A program made the translations under genes and the position numbers. From positions 1 through 64,000 of the forward strand of contig CAVUCK010000014.1 in the NCBI GenBank assembly GCA_963739975.1: 64,000 nt of DNA, in the 5' to 3' direction. Numbering within the stretch: position 1 is the stretch's first letter; each line of letters opens with the position of its first letter. Below, one piece after another: positions 16,358-25,811 of this stretch. Source of the stretch: JALZMG01 sp963739975. GTDB taxonomy: Bacteria; Actinomycetota; Acidimicrobiia; Acidimicrobiales; Ilumatobacteraceae. Under the pieces are notes generated by a model, which saw only the letters and a program-made list of their open reading frames with translations, had not been told where the DNA came from and searched no databases.

Positions 16358-16787
16358 GCGTCTCTCCATCGGCAGCGTCGCAGCCCGGGCCGGTGTGGCC
16401 ACCTCGGCGTTGCGCTTCTACGAGGACGAGGGCTTGATCTCGTCGGAGCGGGCGGCGTCGGGCCACCGCCAGTACCACGCCGACGTGCTGCGGCGGGTGG
16501 CGTTCATCCAGGCCGCGCAGAAGGTCGGGCTGACGCTGGCCGAGATCCGCGACGCGCTGGCCACGCTCCCCGGCAATCGCACGCCGAACCGCAAGGACTG
16601 GGCCCGACTGTCGGCCCGCTGGCGGACGCGGCTCGACGATCAGATCGCCTGGCTGGAGCGCCTGCGCGACGACCTCGACGGCTGCATCGGCTGTGGCTGC
16701 CTGTCGCTGTCGGTGTGCGCCCTCTACAACCCCGGCGACCGCATGGCCGCCATCGGCCCCGGCCCGAGGATCCTCCTGGGCGATTGA
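16344..16787 (+). CDS. soxR: Redox-sensitive transcriptional activator SoxR
   Basis: This 147-residue MerR-family regulator has the winged helix LSIGSVAARAGVATSALRFY, the hinge GLISSERAASGHRQY and the C-terminal [2Fe-2S] ligand set CIGCGCLSLSVC (C-x2-C-x-C-x5-C), diagnostic of SoxR. In actinobacteria SoxR responds to redox-cycling metabolites rather than to superoxide alone. The GTG at 16344 is the only start in frame and has no ribosome-binding site; it lies inside the operator palindrome. The divergent Rieske gene is its likely target. Confidence 0.93.
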   Translation: MVEVKRLSIGSVAARAGVATSALRFYEDEGLISSERAASGHRQYHADVLRRVAFIQAAQKVGLTLAEIRDALATLPGNRTPNRKDWARLSARWRTRLDDQIAWLERLRDDLDGCIGCGCLSLSVCALYNPGDRMAAIGPGPRILLGD

Positions 16788-16788
16788 C

Positions 16789-16871
16789 CATCGGAGGGTT
16801 TCAGCGCACCGGAGGGTTTGCGTACCGGATGGGGTGCGGCAAACCCTCCGGTGCAGCGAAACCCTCCGATG
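16789..16871. repeat. Palindromic repeat family D, copy 2
   Basis: CATCGGAGGGTTTCAGCGCA, then CCGGAGGGTTTG, pair with CAAACCCTCCGG and TGCAGCGAAACCCTCCGATG, giving a nearly perfect stem of more than 30 bp around a 19-nt loop. It fills the convergent gap between soxR and the molybdenum enzyme gene. Confidence 0.85.
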
Positions 16872-16883
16872 AGAAGATGGGCG

Positions 16884-19461
16884 TCAGGCGAGGCGCATGG
16901 GGAGGGTGGCGCGCCACTGGCCGTCGTAGTCGTGGAGGGCGGCGGCGACGGCGGGGGCGGTCGGGACGAGGCCGATCTCCCCGACGCCCTTGATCCCGTA
17001 CGGCGATCGGGGTTGCGCCACCTCGACCAGCTGGACCTCGATCTCGGGCACGTCCTTTGCTCGCAGGATCCCGAGCTGGCGCAACGAGTTGAACCGCGGG
17101 AACGCCGTCTCCGGATCGGTCGGGAAGTCCTCGGTCAGCGCGTAGCCGAGGCCCATGTGCACGCTGCCTTCGATCTGCCCCTCGCACAGCACCGGGTTGA
17201 CGGCCCGCCCGACGTCGTGCACGGCCACGACCCGCTCGACCTTGCCCGACTCCCGATCGACGATCACCAGCTGGGCGGCGTACCCGAAGGCGGCGTGGAT
17301 CGTCGGCTGCGGGTGGTCGGGGTCGCCGAGCTTGGCCGTCCAGTCGACGACGTGCTCGGCGTGGTGGTCGACGTCCGGCCGGCAGTCGGCGGCCAGCGCC
17401 GCCTGGCACGCCCGCTGCACCGCGCCGGCGGCCATCAACGTGCCCCGTGACCCGGTGGTCTGACCGAACCCGAGCTGCCGCGTCGTGTCGACGATGACGT
17501 CGATGCGCGCCGGGTCGATCCCCAGCTCCTCGGCCGCCACCTGCAGCGCAACGGTGTGCACGCCCTGACCCATCTCAGTCCACCCGTGGCGCACCTCCAC
17601 TCGGCCGTCTTCGGACCGGAACCGGACGACGGCCCCGGACACCTCGCGCAGCCCGTTGCCGAGGCCGGCGTTCTTCAGCCCGAGCCCCAGCCCGACCGCC
17701 TTGCCGGCGTCGACGGCCGCGTCGTAGGCCGACTTGATGGTGTCGAGGCAGACCTCGGCACCGGCCGCACCGTCGTCCATCAGCTGACCCGGACCCCAGA
17801 GCGCGCCCGGCCGGATCACGTTGCGCTTGCGGATCTCCCAGCCGCTGACCCCGACGGCGCCGGCCAGCCGGTCGAGCACGCCGTCCATGGCGAACTGGGC
17901 CTGGTTGGCGCCGAAGCCCCGGAACGCGCCGCACAGCAGGTTGTTGGTGCGGGCGGCGATCGACTCAACATCGACGGCCGGAACGTGATACGGCCCGGTG
18001 GCGTGCCCCGCCGCCCGCTCGAGCACCTTCATCCCGACCGACGCGTACGCGCCCGAGTCGCCGACGGCGCGCACCTTGACGCCCGTGAGCATCCCGTCGC
18101 CGTCGCACCCGGCCCAGTACTCCAGGCGCACCGGGTGGCGCTTGGCGTGGATCCGGAAGCTCTCCTCGCGCGACAGCGTGCACTTGACCGGTCGGTCGAG
18201 CAGCCACGCCGCCAGCGCGGTGTGGGCCTGGTTGGCCATGTCCTCCTTGCCGCCGAACGCGCCCCCGTTGGAGACCAGCTCGACCGTCACGACGTCGGTG
18301 GCGACGTCGAGCACTCGGCAGATGTCGTCACGGTCGTCCCACACGCCTTGGCCGCCGGAGTACACGTGCAGCCGCCGGTCCTCGCCGGCGACCGACGGCA
18401 CGGCCAACGACGCCTCGGGCTCGAGGAAGGCGTGCTCGATGCGTTGGGTCTGGAACACCTCGTGCACCGTGTAGGCGCTGGCGGCCAGGGCGGCATCGAC
18501 GTCGCCACGGGCATAGGCGCTGCGCGACAGCACGTTGTCGTCGGTGCCCCACACCGCCAGCTCGGCACCGGGCTCGATGGCTGCCACCGGGTCGGTCACC
18601 GGGGTCAGCACGTCGTAGCGGACGTCGACGAGGGCGGCGGCGGCGCGCGCCTGCTGGCGGGTCTCGGCGACGACGATGGCCAGCACGTCGCCGGCATAGG
18701 ACGTGCGCCCACCGACCGGGATCATGATCGGCCAGTCCTTGTGGATGATCCCGACCCGCAGCTCACCCGGGATGTCGGCGGCGGTGAACACAGCCGACGA
18801 CGCCGTCGGCCGCCGCCGCTGGGGTGGTGTCGATCGCCATGACGTCGGCCCGGGCGTGCTCGGTGAGGTGCAGCGCGGCGTGGAGCATCCCCGGCATGCG
18901 CATGTCGTCGATGTAGTCACGATCCCCGAGGGTCAGCTCGGCGGCCTCGTACTTGGCGCCCGATGCTCCGATGCCGCCACCGAGCGCCGGCTGGAACGAC
19001 TTGCCCTTGGCGACGGCCTCGATGGCGTCGAGGATCTTCACGTACCCGGTGCAGCGGCACAGGTGGGCGCCGAGGTGTGGGGCCATCGCCGCCCGATCGA
19101 GGTCGGCGCCCTTCTTGTCGATCTGTGCCTTGGCCCGCACGACGATGCCGGGGATGCAGAAGCCGCACTGCAGGCCACCGCACGCAGCGAACGCGTCGGA
19201 GAAGCGGCGCCGTTCTTCCGGGTCGATGCCCTCGAGCGTCACGACCGACGAGCCGGCGACCTTGGCCAGCGCCAAGTTGCAGCTGACCACCGCCTTGCCG
19301 TCGACGAGCACCGTGCAGCACCCGCACTGCCCGGACGGCGAGCAGCCGTCCTTCGGCGACGTGACGTCCAGCTCCTCGCGCAGCGCCGCCAAGAGGTGGG
19401 GGTGGTCGGCGCGCACCGACACCGGCGTGCCGTTGACCGTCAGCTCGACCCGTTCGTCCAC
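16884..19461 (-). pseudogene. Fused [2Fe-2S]/molybdopterin xanthine dehydrogenase-family enzyme, one frameshift
   Basis: The gene encodes about 858 residues in two frames. The first part is a plant-type 2Fe-2S domain (CSPSGQCGCC) and a helical 2Fe-2S domain (CGGLQCGFCIPG, LCRCTGYVKI). The second is the molybdopterin subunit with GGAFGGKEDMANQ, GAFRGFGANQAQFA, HGWTEMGQGVHT and the catalytic Glu in GIKGVGEIGLV. This order matches single-chain Mop-type aldehyde oxidoreductases. A single extra base at the CC of 18794-18795 breaks the frame: removing it restores DGVVAVFTAADIPG, a conserved junction. The GTG at 19461 or TTG at 19479 may be the start. It could be a sequencing error or a recent mutation. 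Confidence 0.85.
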
Positions 19462-19562
19462 GGCTTTACATTCTGTCAAACCGGCGTTGCGGATGTGTGA
19501 AAACCGACTCCAGCGGCGATCGGCCGCCGCCCGTCGGGATCGCGCCGACGCCGCCGCCAAGG

Positions 19563-21470
19563 TCAGCGCCGCGGCGGCAGGCCCGAGGAGTTCACGATGA
19601 ACCGGCCCTGCCCACCGAGGCCCGCGGCCGACGAGAGCTCGATGACCCGTGGCGCCGCGCCAGTGCGACCCATCGAGCGCCAGATCTGGTCGGCGGTCTG
19701 CGCGCTGACCTCGAGTGCGCCCGAGCGGCTGTCGCGCACCACCTGCGCGTAGGCGGCGTCGTTGGAGGTGCGGAGAACCGTGCGACCTTCGCACCAGCTC
19801 AGCGCCCTCTGCAGCACCACGCGGTCCTGCACTGCCGCGGTCAGGCGCTCGGCGACGGGCGTGTCCCCGCGAACTCGCACCACGCCATCCCGTGTGCGAT
19901 ACGCCACGGAATCCGCCGGTGCGCCCGCCGCTTGGGCCATCTCTCGGTACTGCGCGGGCCGCGCCACGTTCAACCCTCGACCCTCGTCGTTGACGAGCCG
20001 ATCGAACTCCGGTGCCAGGTCGGCTTCGCTCCGGAAGACCTGCCGTGCCGCACCCTCGGAGGTGTCCCGCCAGAACCCGGGCAACGTCGGGCGGTTGCTC
20101 CCGTCGTTCGACGGCCCCGACGCAGGCGGATCGCCGGCGGCCGGGTTCGCCGGACCGGACGGTGGTGGCGGTGGTGGCGGCGGAGGGGGAACCTCGGGGA
20201 GCGTGGCGGCACCGGGCGGAACCGCCTGGATGAGCGTCGGCTCGGCGTTCTCGAAATCGGCGGCCCAAGCCTGCAGCTGCCCGGAGGTCACGGTCTCGCC
20301 GGCGTCGTGTGCCGCGGTCGCCCGGTCGAGCAGGTAGTCGCGCAGCTCCGCGTTCCGCCCGGCGTAGGTGTGGATCAGATCGTCGGCCGCCTCGCGGCCG
20401 AGGGCCGGCGCATCCGGCGGGCCGCCTTCGCCGGTGCCCGACGGAGGCCCTCCCGGCCCTTCCGGACCACCGCCACCACCACCCGGGGGCCGACCTCCGC
20501 CGCCGGCGCCCGGTCCGCCTGCTCCCGACGGCGATTCCACACCGCCTCGTCGTGCACCCCCCGCTTCGGCCGTCTCCGCGCCGGATCGCACTGCGCTCGA
20601 CTCGCCGGCCGTGCTCCGCACCGCATTGGCCTCGACGGAGCTGGAGCCCACGACGGCCTCCGTCGACGCCGTCCGCGCCGTTGCCGCCTCGAGGGAGGCG
20701 GATCTCGCCGCGGCGGCCTCGGTGGCTCCGGCCGCTCCCCGAGCTGCGCTGCCCTCACCGAGGGAGGCGACGACGACGGCCGCCTCGGTGAGGAAGCCTC
20801 CGAGGGCGCGGAAGTCGCCCTGGGATGCCTTGTCGACAGCCGTCGACGCTCGGGCCACGAGGTCGCGCGTGTGGTTCGGCGCGACGAGCTCGACGAGCAC
20901 GCGCCCGGCAACCGCCGACCGTTGCTCGGGCGTGGCATCACGAACGCGCTGGGCGAGATCGGCTGCGGCCTCCGACCCGACGCGCAGCGCGAACGCGCCC
21001 GGGGCGGCGATGGCTTCGCCCAGCGTGCGCAGCGCGCCAGCCCGCTCGGCGGGTGACGCGTCGCGGATCCGGCCCGCGACCGCAGCTGCGCCGTCGGCGG
21101 CCTGGGCGGTCATCCCGTACGCCTGACGGACCAGCGACTCGTAGCCACCGCCGTACAGCTGGCAGATCGGCTCGGGCACCTTCAGCGCGGAAAGGACGCT
21201 GCTCACCTTGGCGCCGACCTGGGCGGCGTACGTCTCGACGAGCCGATGCGCGGCGTGATCGCCGCTCCGCACCCTCTGCTGCTCGCCATGCATCGCTGCC
21301 TTGTGCTGCTCGGACCCCTTCTGTTCACGTACCGGGCCGCTGCCGGCATCGGCGTGGGAGACCGAGGCCGGCGTTGCGATGGGGGGTCGATCGAGGCGCG
21401 TCGACGGGTTGACGCGATCCGGTGGCGGTTCGGTCGACCGTCCCTGAACCGTCGCTTTGTCAGTGCTCAT
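19563..21470 (-). CDS. Large low-complexity protein, unknown (possible polymorphic-toxin-like layout)
   Basis: This 635-residue protein is the last gene of an unfamiliar operon. The N-terminal 70 residues are polar and disordered. Residues 70-230 are Ala-rich helices with a repeated motif (RDASPAERAGALRTL, RDATPEQRSAVAGR). Residues 230-350 are low-complexity Ala/Ser then Gly/Pro, a run of ten prolines is near residue 435, and a folded C-terminal domain starts around RQVFRSEADLAPEFDRL. No signal peptide is visible. A helical front, disordered linkers and a separate C-terminal domain resemble secreted effector proteins, but no toxin motif is recognisable. Its ribosome-binding site AAGGAG precedes the ATG by 7 nt. 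Confidence 0.7.
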   Translation of the reverse strand: MSTDKATVQGRSTEPPPDRVNPSTRLDRPPIATPASVSHADAGSGPVREQKGSEQHKAAMHGEQQRVRSGDHAAHRLVETYAAQVGAKVSSVLSALKVPEPICQLYGGGYESLVRQAYGMTAQAADGAAAVAGRIRDASPAERAGALRTLGEAIAAPGAFALRVGSEAAADLAQRVRDATPEQRSAVAGRVLVELVAPNHTRDLVARASTAVDKASQGDFRALGGFLTEAAVVVASLGEGSAARGAAGATEAAAARSASLEAATARTASTEAVVGSSSVEANAVRSTAGESSAVRSGAETAEAGGARRGGVESPSGAGGPGAGGGGRPPGGGGGGPEGPGGPPSGTGEGGPPDAPALGREAADDLIHTYAGRNAELRDYLLDRATAAHDAGETVTSGQLQAWAADFENAEPTLIQAVPPGAATLPEVPPPPPPPPPPSGPANPAAGDPPASGPSNDGSNRPTLPGFWRDTSEGAARQVFRSEADLAPEFDRLVNDEGRGLNVARPAQYREMAQAAGAPADSVAYRTRDGVVRVRGDTPVAERLTAAVQDRVVLQRALSWCEGRTVLRTSNDAAYAQVVRDSRSGALEVSAQTADQIWRSMGRTGAAPRVIELSSAAGLGGQGRFIVNSSGLPPRR

Positions 21471-21482
21471 CGCTCATCTCCT

Positions 21483-22335
21483 TCATGACACTGGAACCTC
21501 TTCATTGGCGATCGCCGCCTCGGCCAGCACGCGGTCGACGATCCCCCGCTTCACGCGTGGGCGCCGAGCGGTCGTCGCGGTCGACCATCTGCTGGGCGAA
21601 GCAGAGCGCGACTCGACGGGCGGTGGCTGCGACCTCAACGCCGACCGTGGCCGGCTGGCCGGGGTCGGGCCATTCGACCAACTCGAACGCGGCGTCCTGG
21701 CACAGCGCCCACGTCGCCGCCCGCCTCCCGCCGGCGGCGTCGTCGCGGTCCACGTCCTTCCAGTTGGCATCCCAGCTGCCGTCGTCAACGGTGTCGGCGA
21801 CGGCGTGGCGGAAGCTGCAGCTCCCGTCGACGCAGATCCGGCCACACGCCGAGTACGGGTCGAAGGTGCGCTCGGTCGCCGACGAGTAGGCGGCGCGGAA
21901 GCGGCCGCCCGCGGCCGCGACGACATCGAGCGTCTCTCCGAGCGCCATGGCCAGCAGCAGGTCGATCGCTGCGGTGGCGATCAGGTCCGTCGTCGCGAAG
22001 GTCCAGCCGTACTGGCCGCCGCGGCGCTCGGCGAACCGGTCTCCGCCGTGGCCGGCGACGCTCTCGATCAGCTTGGCCGCGTCGAGGCCGGGCGGTCGGC
22101 GCGCCCGCACGACGTCGTCGAGCTCCCACCACAGTCGCTGCGCCGCGGCAGGCTCGGCCACCGTCGATTGGAGGACCTTGGCGACGGCGACGTGGATGGG
22201 GCGTTCGTCGAGCAGCCGTCGGGCCTGGGCGCACTCCCGAGCGGCGTCGACGCAACTGCGCCCGCAGGCCGGTCCGGCGTGGAAGACGTCAGCGACGCCT
22301 GTCGCCGCGCGCCACTGCGCCATGTGGTGACGCAC
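21483..22335 (-). pseudogene. Cys-containing protein of unknown function, frameshifted near 21560
   Basis: About 284 residues. It has cysteine-rich segments (AGPACGRSCVDAARECAQA near the N-terminus, YSACGRICVDGSCSFRHA in the middle) and a hydrophobic helix FATTDLIATAAIDLLLAMAL. Near 21560 the coherent frame changes: the end VKRGIVDRVLAEAAIANEEV lies in another frame and stops at 21483, 12 nt before the next gene. The start is GTG 22335 or ATG 22323, overlapping the ATPase end. I do not recognise the family. Annotated as broken because of the frameshift, which may be a sequencing error. Confidence 0.6.
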
Positions 22336-24582
22336 GCGGTCGTTGCGCGGGCAGCGCGCCGCCCAGCCGACCCTTGAGGTCAGCCACCTGCACCACGTTG
22401 GGCGCATCGTCACCGTCGCCGAAGATCGCCGCCCGGCCCGGGCCGAACGCGGCGAGCGACTGGGCCTGCTCCGGCGACATCACCATCGCCCCGGCCAGCG
22501 CCTCCCGGTCGTCGTTGGCCACCGTCCGGTGGGCGATCTTGAGACCGGTGTTCTTCATGACGTCCGGCGCCAGGCGGGCCGGCACCTGGTCGGCGATCAC
22601 CACGCCCTGTCCGTAGGCCCGGATCTCCGACAGCAGGTGGGAGAACATGTCGACGACGTTGCCCTTGGGATCGGCCTCCTCCGGCGCGGCCCGCCCGCCG
22701 CGGGCCGACAGGAGCCGGTGGGCCTCCTCGATGACCAGCAGGTGGCGCAGCGCAGCGGACGGCCCGGTGCGACGGCGGTGCTGCACGATGCGCACCAGCA
22801 GCAGGCCCATCACGAACGCCTTGTCGTCATCGTCGCCCATGGCGTCGAGCTCGATGACGGTCGGCCGACTCACGAGCACCTCGGTCGGGATGGATGCCGC
22901 GACGTCGAGCATCTGCCCCTTGCCGCCGGAGCGCAGCGAGTCGAGGCGGGTCAGCAATGCGGCTTGCAGGTCACCGCGGATGCGCTCCTCGTAGCCGAGG
23001 CGAGGCGATCGACCTGGGGCCACCTTCTCGGCGAGGTGCGACAGCGTGGGCGCCGACCGAGGGTGGCCGGGAGCGCTGGACGCGCACGTTGTCGCCGGCG
23101 GCCAGGTCCCAACCGCGCTCGGCGTAGATCTCGTGCAAGCAGCGCTCGAGGATCTGCGGCAGTGGGAGTCCACATGCCGAAGCTGCCGGCCATGACCGCC
23201 CGCACCACGTCGATCTGCGCGAGGACATCGCACCCGGCCGGAACCTCGAACGGGTTGATGCGAAACGGCGAGGTGCGCTCGTCGCCGAGCGTGAAGATCT
23301 GCAGCTGCGGGCCGATCGAGGGGTGCTCGAGGAGCGCCCGGTACTCCGACTTCGCCGGCTCGACGACGAGGAACGGGATCCCGCGGGCGTTGAGCTGCTC
23401 GAGCAGCTGGAAGATGGTGGTGGTCTTGCCGCCGCCCGTGATGCCGGCACACGAGTGCGTGCTTCGTCAGCGCCTGTGGCTCGACGCGTGTACATCGATC
23501 GCGTGGGCGTGGAGCCGTGGAAAACGACGGCGCCGATGGCGAGGCCGGAGGCGGACGGCGAAGGAGCGACGGCGTCGAAGCTCGGGACGCGGCGTCGATG
23601 GCGAAGCCCGGCAGCTCCAGCTCGGGCAGGTGGACGTACGCCGAGAGCTGCTGCGACGTCAGGACCGTCTGGAACTCGTACGGCCGGCGCAGCGTGGTGG
23701 GACCGGGCCGTCCCTCGTCGTCGGGGAGCGTCCAGCTCTCGGCCCATGGACCGGCCGCGGCGAGGTCGAACACGCGCACCGGCTCGGGGAGCGAGTCGGG
23801 GCCGGAGAACACGCTGCGCCAGGTGCTAGCGAGGCGCGGGTAGCTCTCGGCGTCGCCGAGCAGGTACGTGGCGGTGCGCCACGCGCCGGTCGCGGCGCCT
23901 GCCGACAGCGACTGCAGCGACCGCTTGAGCAACTCGACGTAGAGCTCGATGAGCGGGCTGGGCGCCGCTTCCTCTTTCGCCGTGGCCTGGGCCAGGCGCA
24001 GCTCGTTGACGACGCCGTGGCGGAGGTTGGCCAGCGACGACTCGGACTCGGCATGGGCCAGCACGAGAACGCCCCAGTCACTCGGTCCCATCGCCCGGGC
24101 GATGCGGTCCCACGGGCTGGCGGGATCGTGCTTGGCTGGTGGGGCGATCGTCGGGATGCCGAGGGCGACGCCCGCTCGAGACGCCAGGCCCGTGCTCGCC
24201 TCGACCGGCGCGACCGCGACGACCGGATACGTGCCGCGCAGGACGCTGGTCATCACATCGAGGCGACGCCCGACGAGCGACGCGGCGTCGTCGTCGCTCG
24301 ACGACACGTGCCGAGCTTGATCTCGACACCCGTGACGCCTCCCGTGACGGAGAAGGCCAGCGGGACGCGGTACCCGGACAATCCGCAGATCAACGACGCC
24401 GTGGGCGGAAGCCAACGCTCCTGGAGCGGCGCCTCCTGCCGCTTGCGCTCGCGCCCGATGCGGCGGATCTGCACGAGGCGCCGGTTGTCGAGCCGCGCCC
24501 GAGTCACGCTCGCCGCCGCAGGGAGCAGCCCCTCGCCGGTGCGTTGCAGGTAGTCGAGCGAGCGGGTCGAGAACGCGGTCAC
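22289..24582 (-). pseudogene. HerA/DUF87-type ATPase with several frameshifts
   Basis: The pieces of a 750-residue ATPase can be read across three frames. The N-terminal part starts at GTG 24582 (VTAFSTRSLDYLQRTGEG). The Walker A CGITGGGKTTTIFQLLEQL is near 23455, followed by IPFLVVEPAKSEYRALLE. The C-terminal half has a Walker B LRHLLVIEEAHRLLSARGG and GQGVVIADQVPARLAPDVMK with NTGLKIAHRTVANDDREAL, the pattern of HerA/VirB4-like hexameric motors. Frame changes occur near 24300, 23600, 23455, 23170 and 23080. These enzymes drive DNA or protein movement at membranes. It is preceded by GAGGT 7 nt after the cupredoxin gene stop. Confidence 0.75.
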
Positions 24583-24589
24583 GGCGACC

Positions 24590-25553
24590 TCACGGCGCCA
24601 CGACGTCGAGGACCCCGACCAGCTCGCCGGGTGGGTCGCGCAGTACAGCGTGTACCTGCCGGGCGCCACGTTGACGAGCACCTCACCCTGCTGCTCGACC
24701 TCGATCGCGACGGGCATGAACGCACCGTCCGCCGCCGGCTTGTGGAACGTGCTGCCAGCGTTGAGGAACACCAGCCGCCCACCCTGGGCGATGGTGACCA
24801 CGTCGGGATCGAAGCCGACGTCGCTGACCTTCACCTCCACGTACGACGGCGGTGGCGGCGGCGCAGTGATCGACGCCGTCGTCGGCGGTGCCGTGGACGG
24901 CGGGGCCAGCGTCGGCAGGTCAGGGCTCTCGCCCGGTGCGCCGGCGCCACCGGTCGCGCCAGCTGGCGCGCCTCCAACGGGCGGGCTGGGCATCTGGTCG
25001 ACGCCATCGATCTGCTCGGCGGATCGCCGAAGCAGTGCCACCCCCCAGAGGATCAGCGCCACCAGCACGACAGTCGCGAGGATTGCGCTGGCCACCTTCA
25101 GCCCGCGGTACGTGTTCGGCGTCGTGATGTACGACCCCGTCGACAGGTTCTGGATCCGCCGGACGCGCAGCAGGCCGCCGTGCCAGCGCCCGGAGACCCG
25201 CACGCTCTCGCCCTCGTTGAGCTGGCCCATGATCGACCCCGTGCGCAGCGCGACCGGGACGGGCATCAGTCGGTTGCCGGACGGGTCGTAGCGCTCGAGG
25301 CGGAACGTCAGGATCTGCCTCGACGCCCCCTTGCCGAACGTCTCGAAGAGCGCAACTGCACGTTGCGGGCGACGCCCTGCAGTTGCGCCTTGCGCCAGCT
25401 TCGCCGGGGTTCGGCCCCGGCCCCGGGATCGTTGGCCGGTGCGCCGGGCGGTGGGGGCGGCGGCGTGTGCCGCGGCTGGGCCCAGGTCTCGCTGCTGTCG
25501 TCGAGGGACGACGCCGATCCCGTGCCAGGGTCGTGGTCGACGGTGCGGTTCAT
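24590..25553 (-). pseudogene. Membrane protein with OB-like and cupredoxin domains, frameshifted
   Basis: About 320 residues. A disordered Pro-rich N-terminus is followed by a small beta domain (VPVALRTGSIMGQLNEGESV then VRVSGRWHGGLLRVRRIQNL), one transmembrane helix (ASAILATVVLVALILWGVAL), a Pro/Thr linker and a cupredoxin domain. The latter has YVEVKVSDVGFDPDVVTIAQ, then FLNAGSTFHKP and YTLYCATHPASW, which supply His, Cys and His ligands for a type-1 copper site. The frame changes near 25345 and again near 24610; after the second correction the protein ends in VLDVVAP at 24590. Topology suggests the cupredoxin domain is outside the cell. Confidence 0.7.
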
Positions 25554-25762
25554 GAGCCGTCCTCCTGCCGTGTCGATGGTTCAGTCATGACGTCCAACGC
25601 GGTGCCGAGCTTCGCCGTCGCTAGCCGCAGCATCGAGGGGACGGCCTCGATGGGCACGGCCATCAGCTCGGCGAGCTCCCGCTCGTCGGCACCCTCCAGG
25701 GCACGTCGCAACGCCGTCAGGTACGGCGGCGGAACGGTCCGGCGGGCTGCATCGAGGTCCAC
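25550..25762 (-). CDS. 70-residue sigma-70-region-4-like HTH protein
   Basis: The peptide VPPPYLTALRRALEGADERE then LAELMAVPIEAVPSMLRLAT follows the layout of sigma factor region 4 (conserved proline start, helix-turn-helix, helix). It lacks region 2, so it is not a complete sigma factor. Its GTG start is at 25762 and its stop overlaps the start of the cupredoxin gene (ATGA), so it is the first gene of that operon and may regulate it. Confidence 0.65.
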   Translation of the reverse strand: MDLDAARRTVPPPYLTALRRALEGADERELAELMAVPIEAVPSMLRLATAKLGTALDVMTEPSTRQEDGS

Positions 25763-25811
25763 GAGCCGACCGTACGAACGATCCAGGCGGCCGTCATGAG
25801 TCGCGACCTAC

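Noticed and set aside
19563..25762. Extracellular contractile injection or T4SS locus
   Set aside because: Only a HerA-like ATPase hints at this; no sheath, baseplate, tube, relaxase or VirB channel genes are present.
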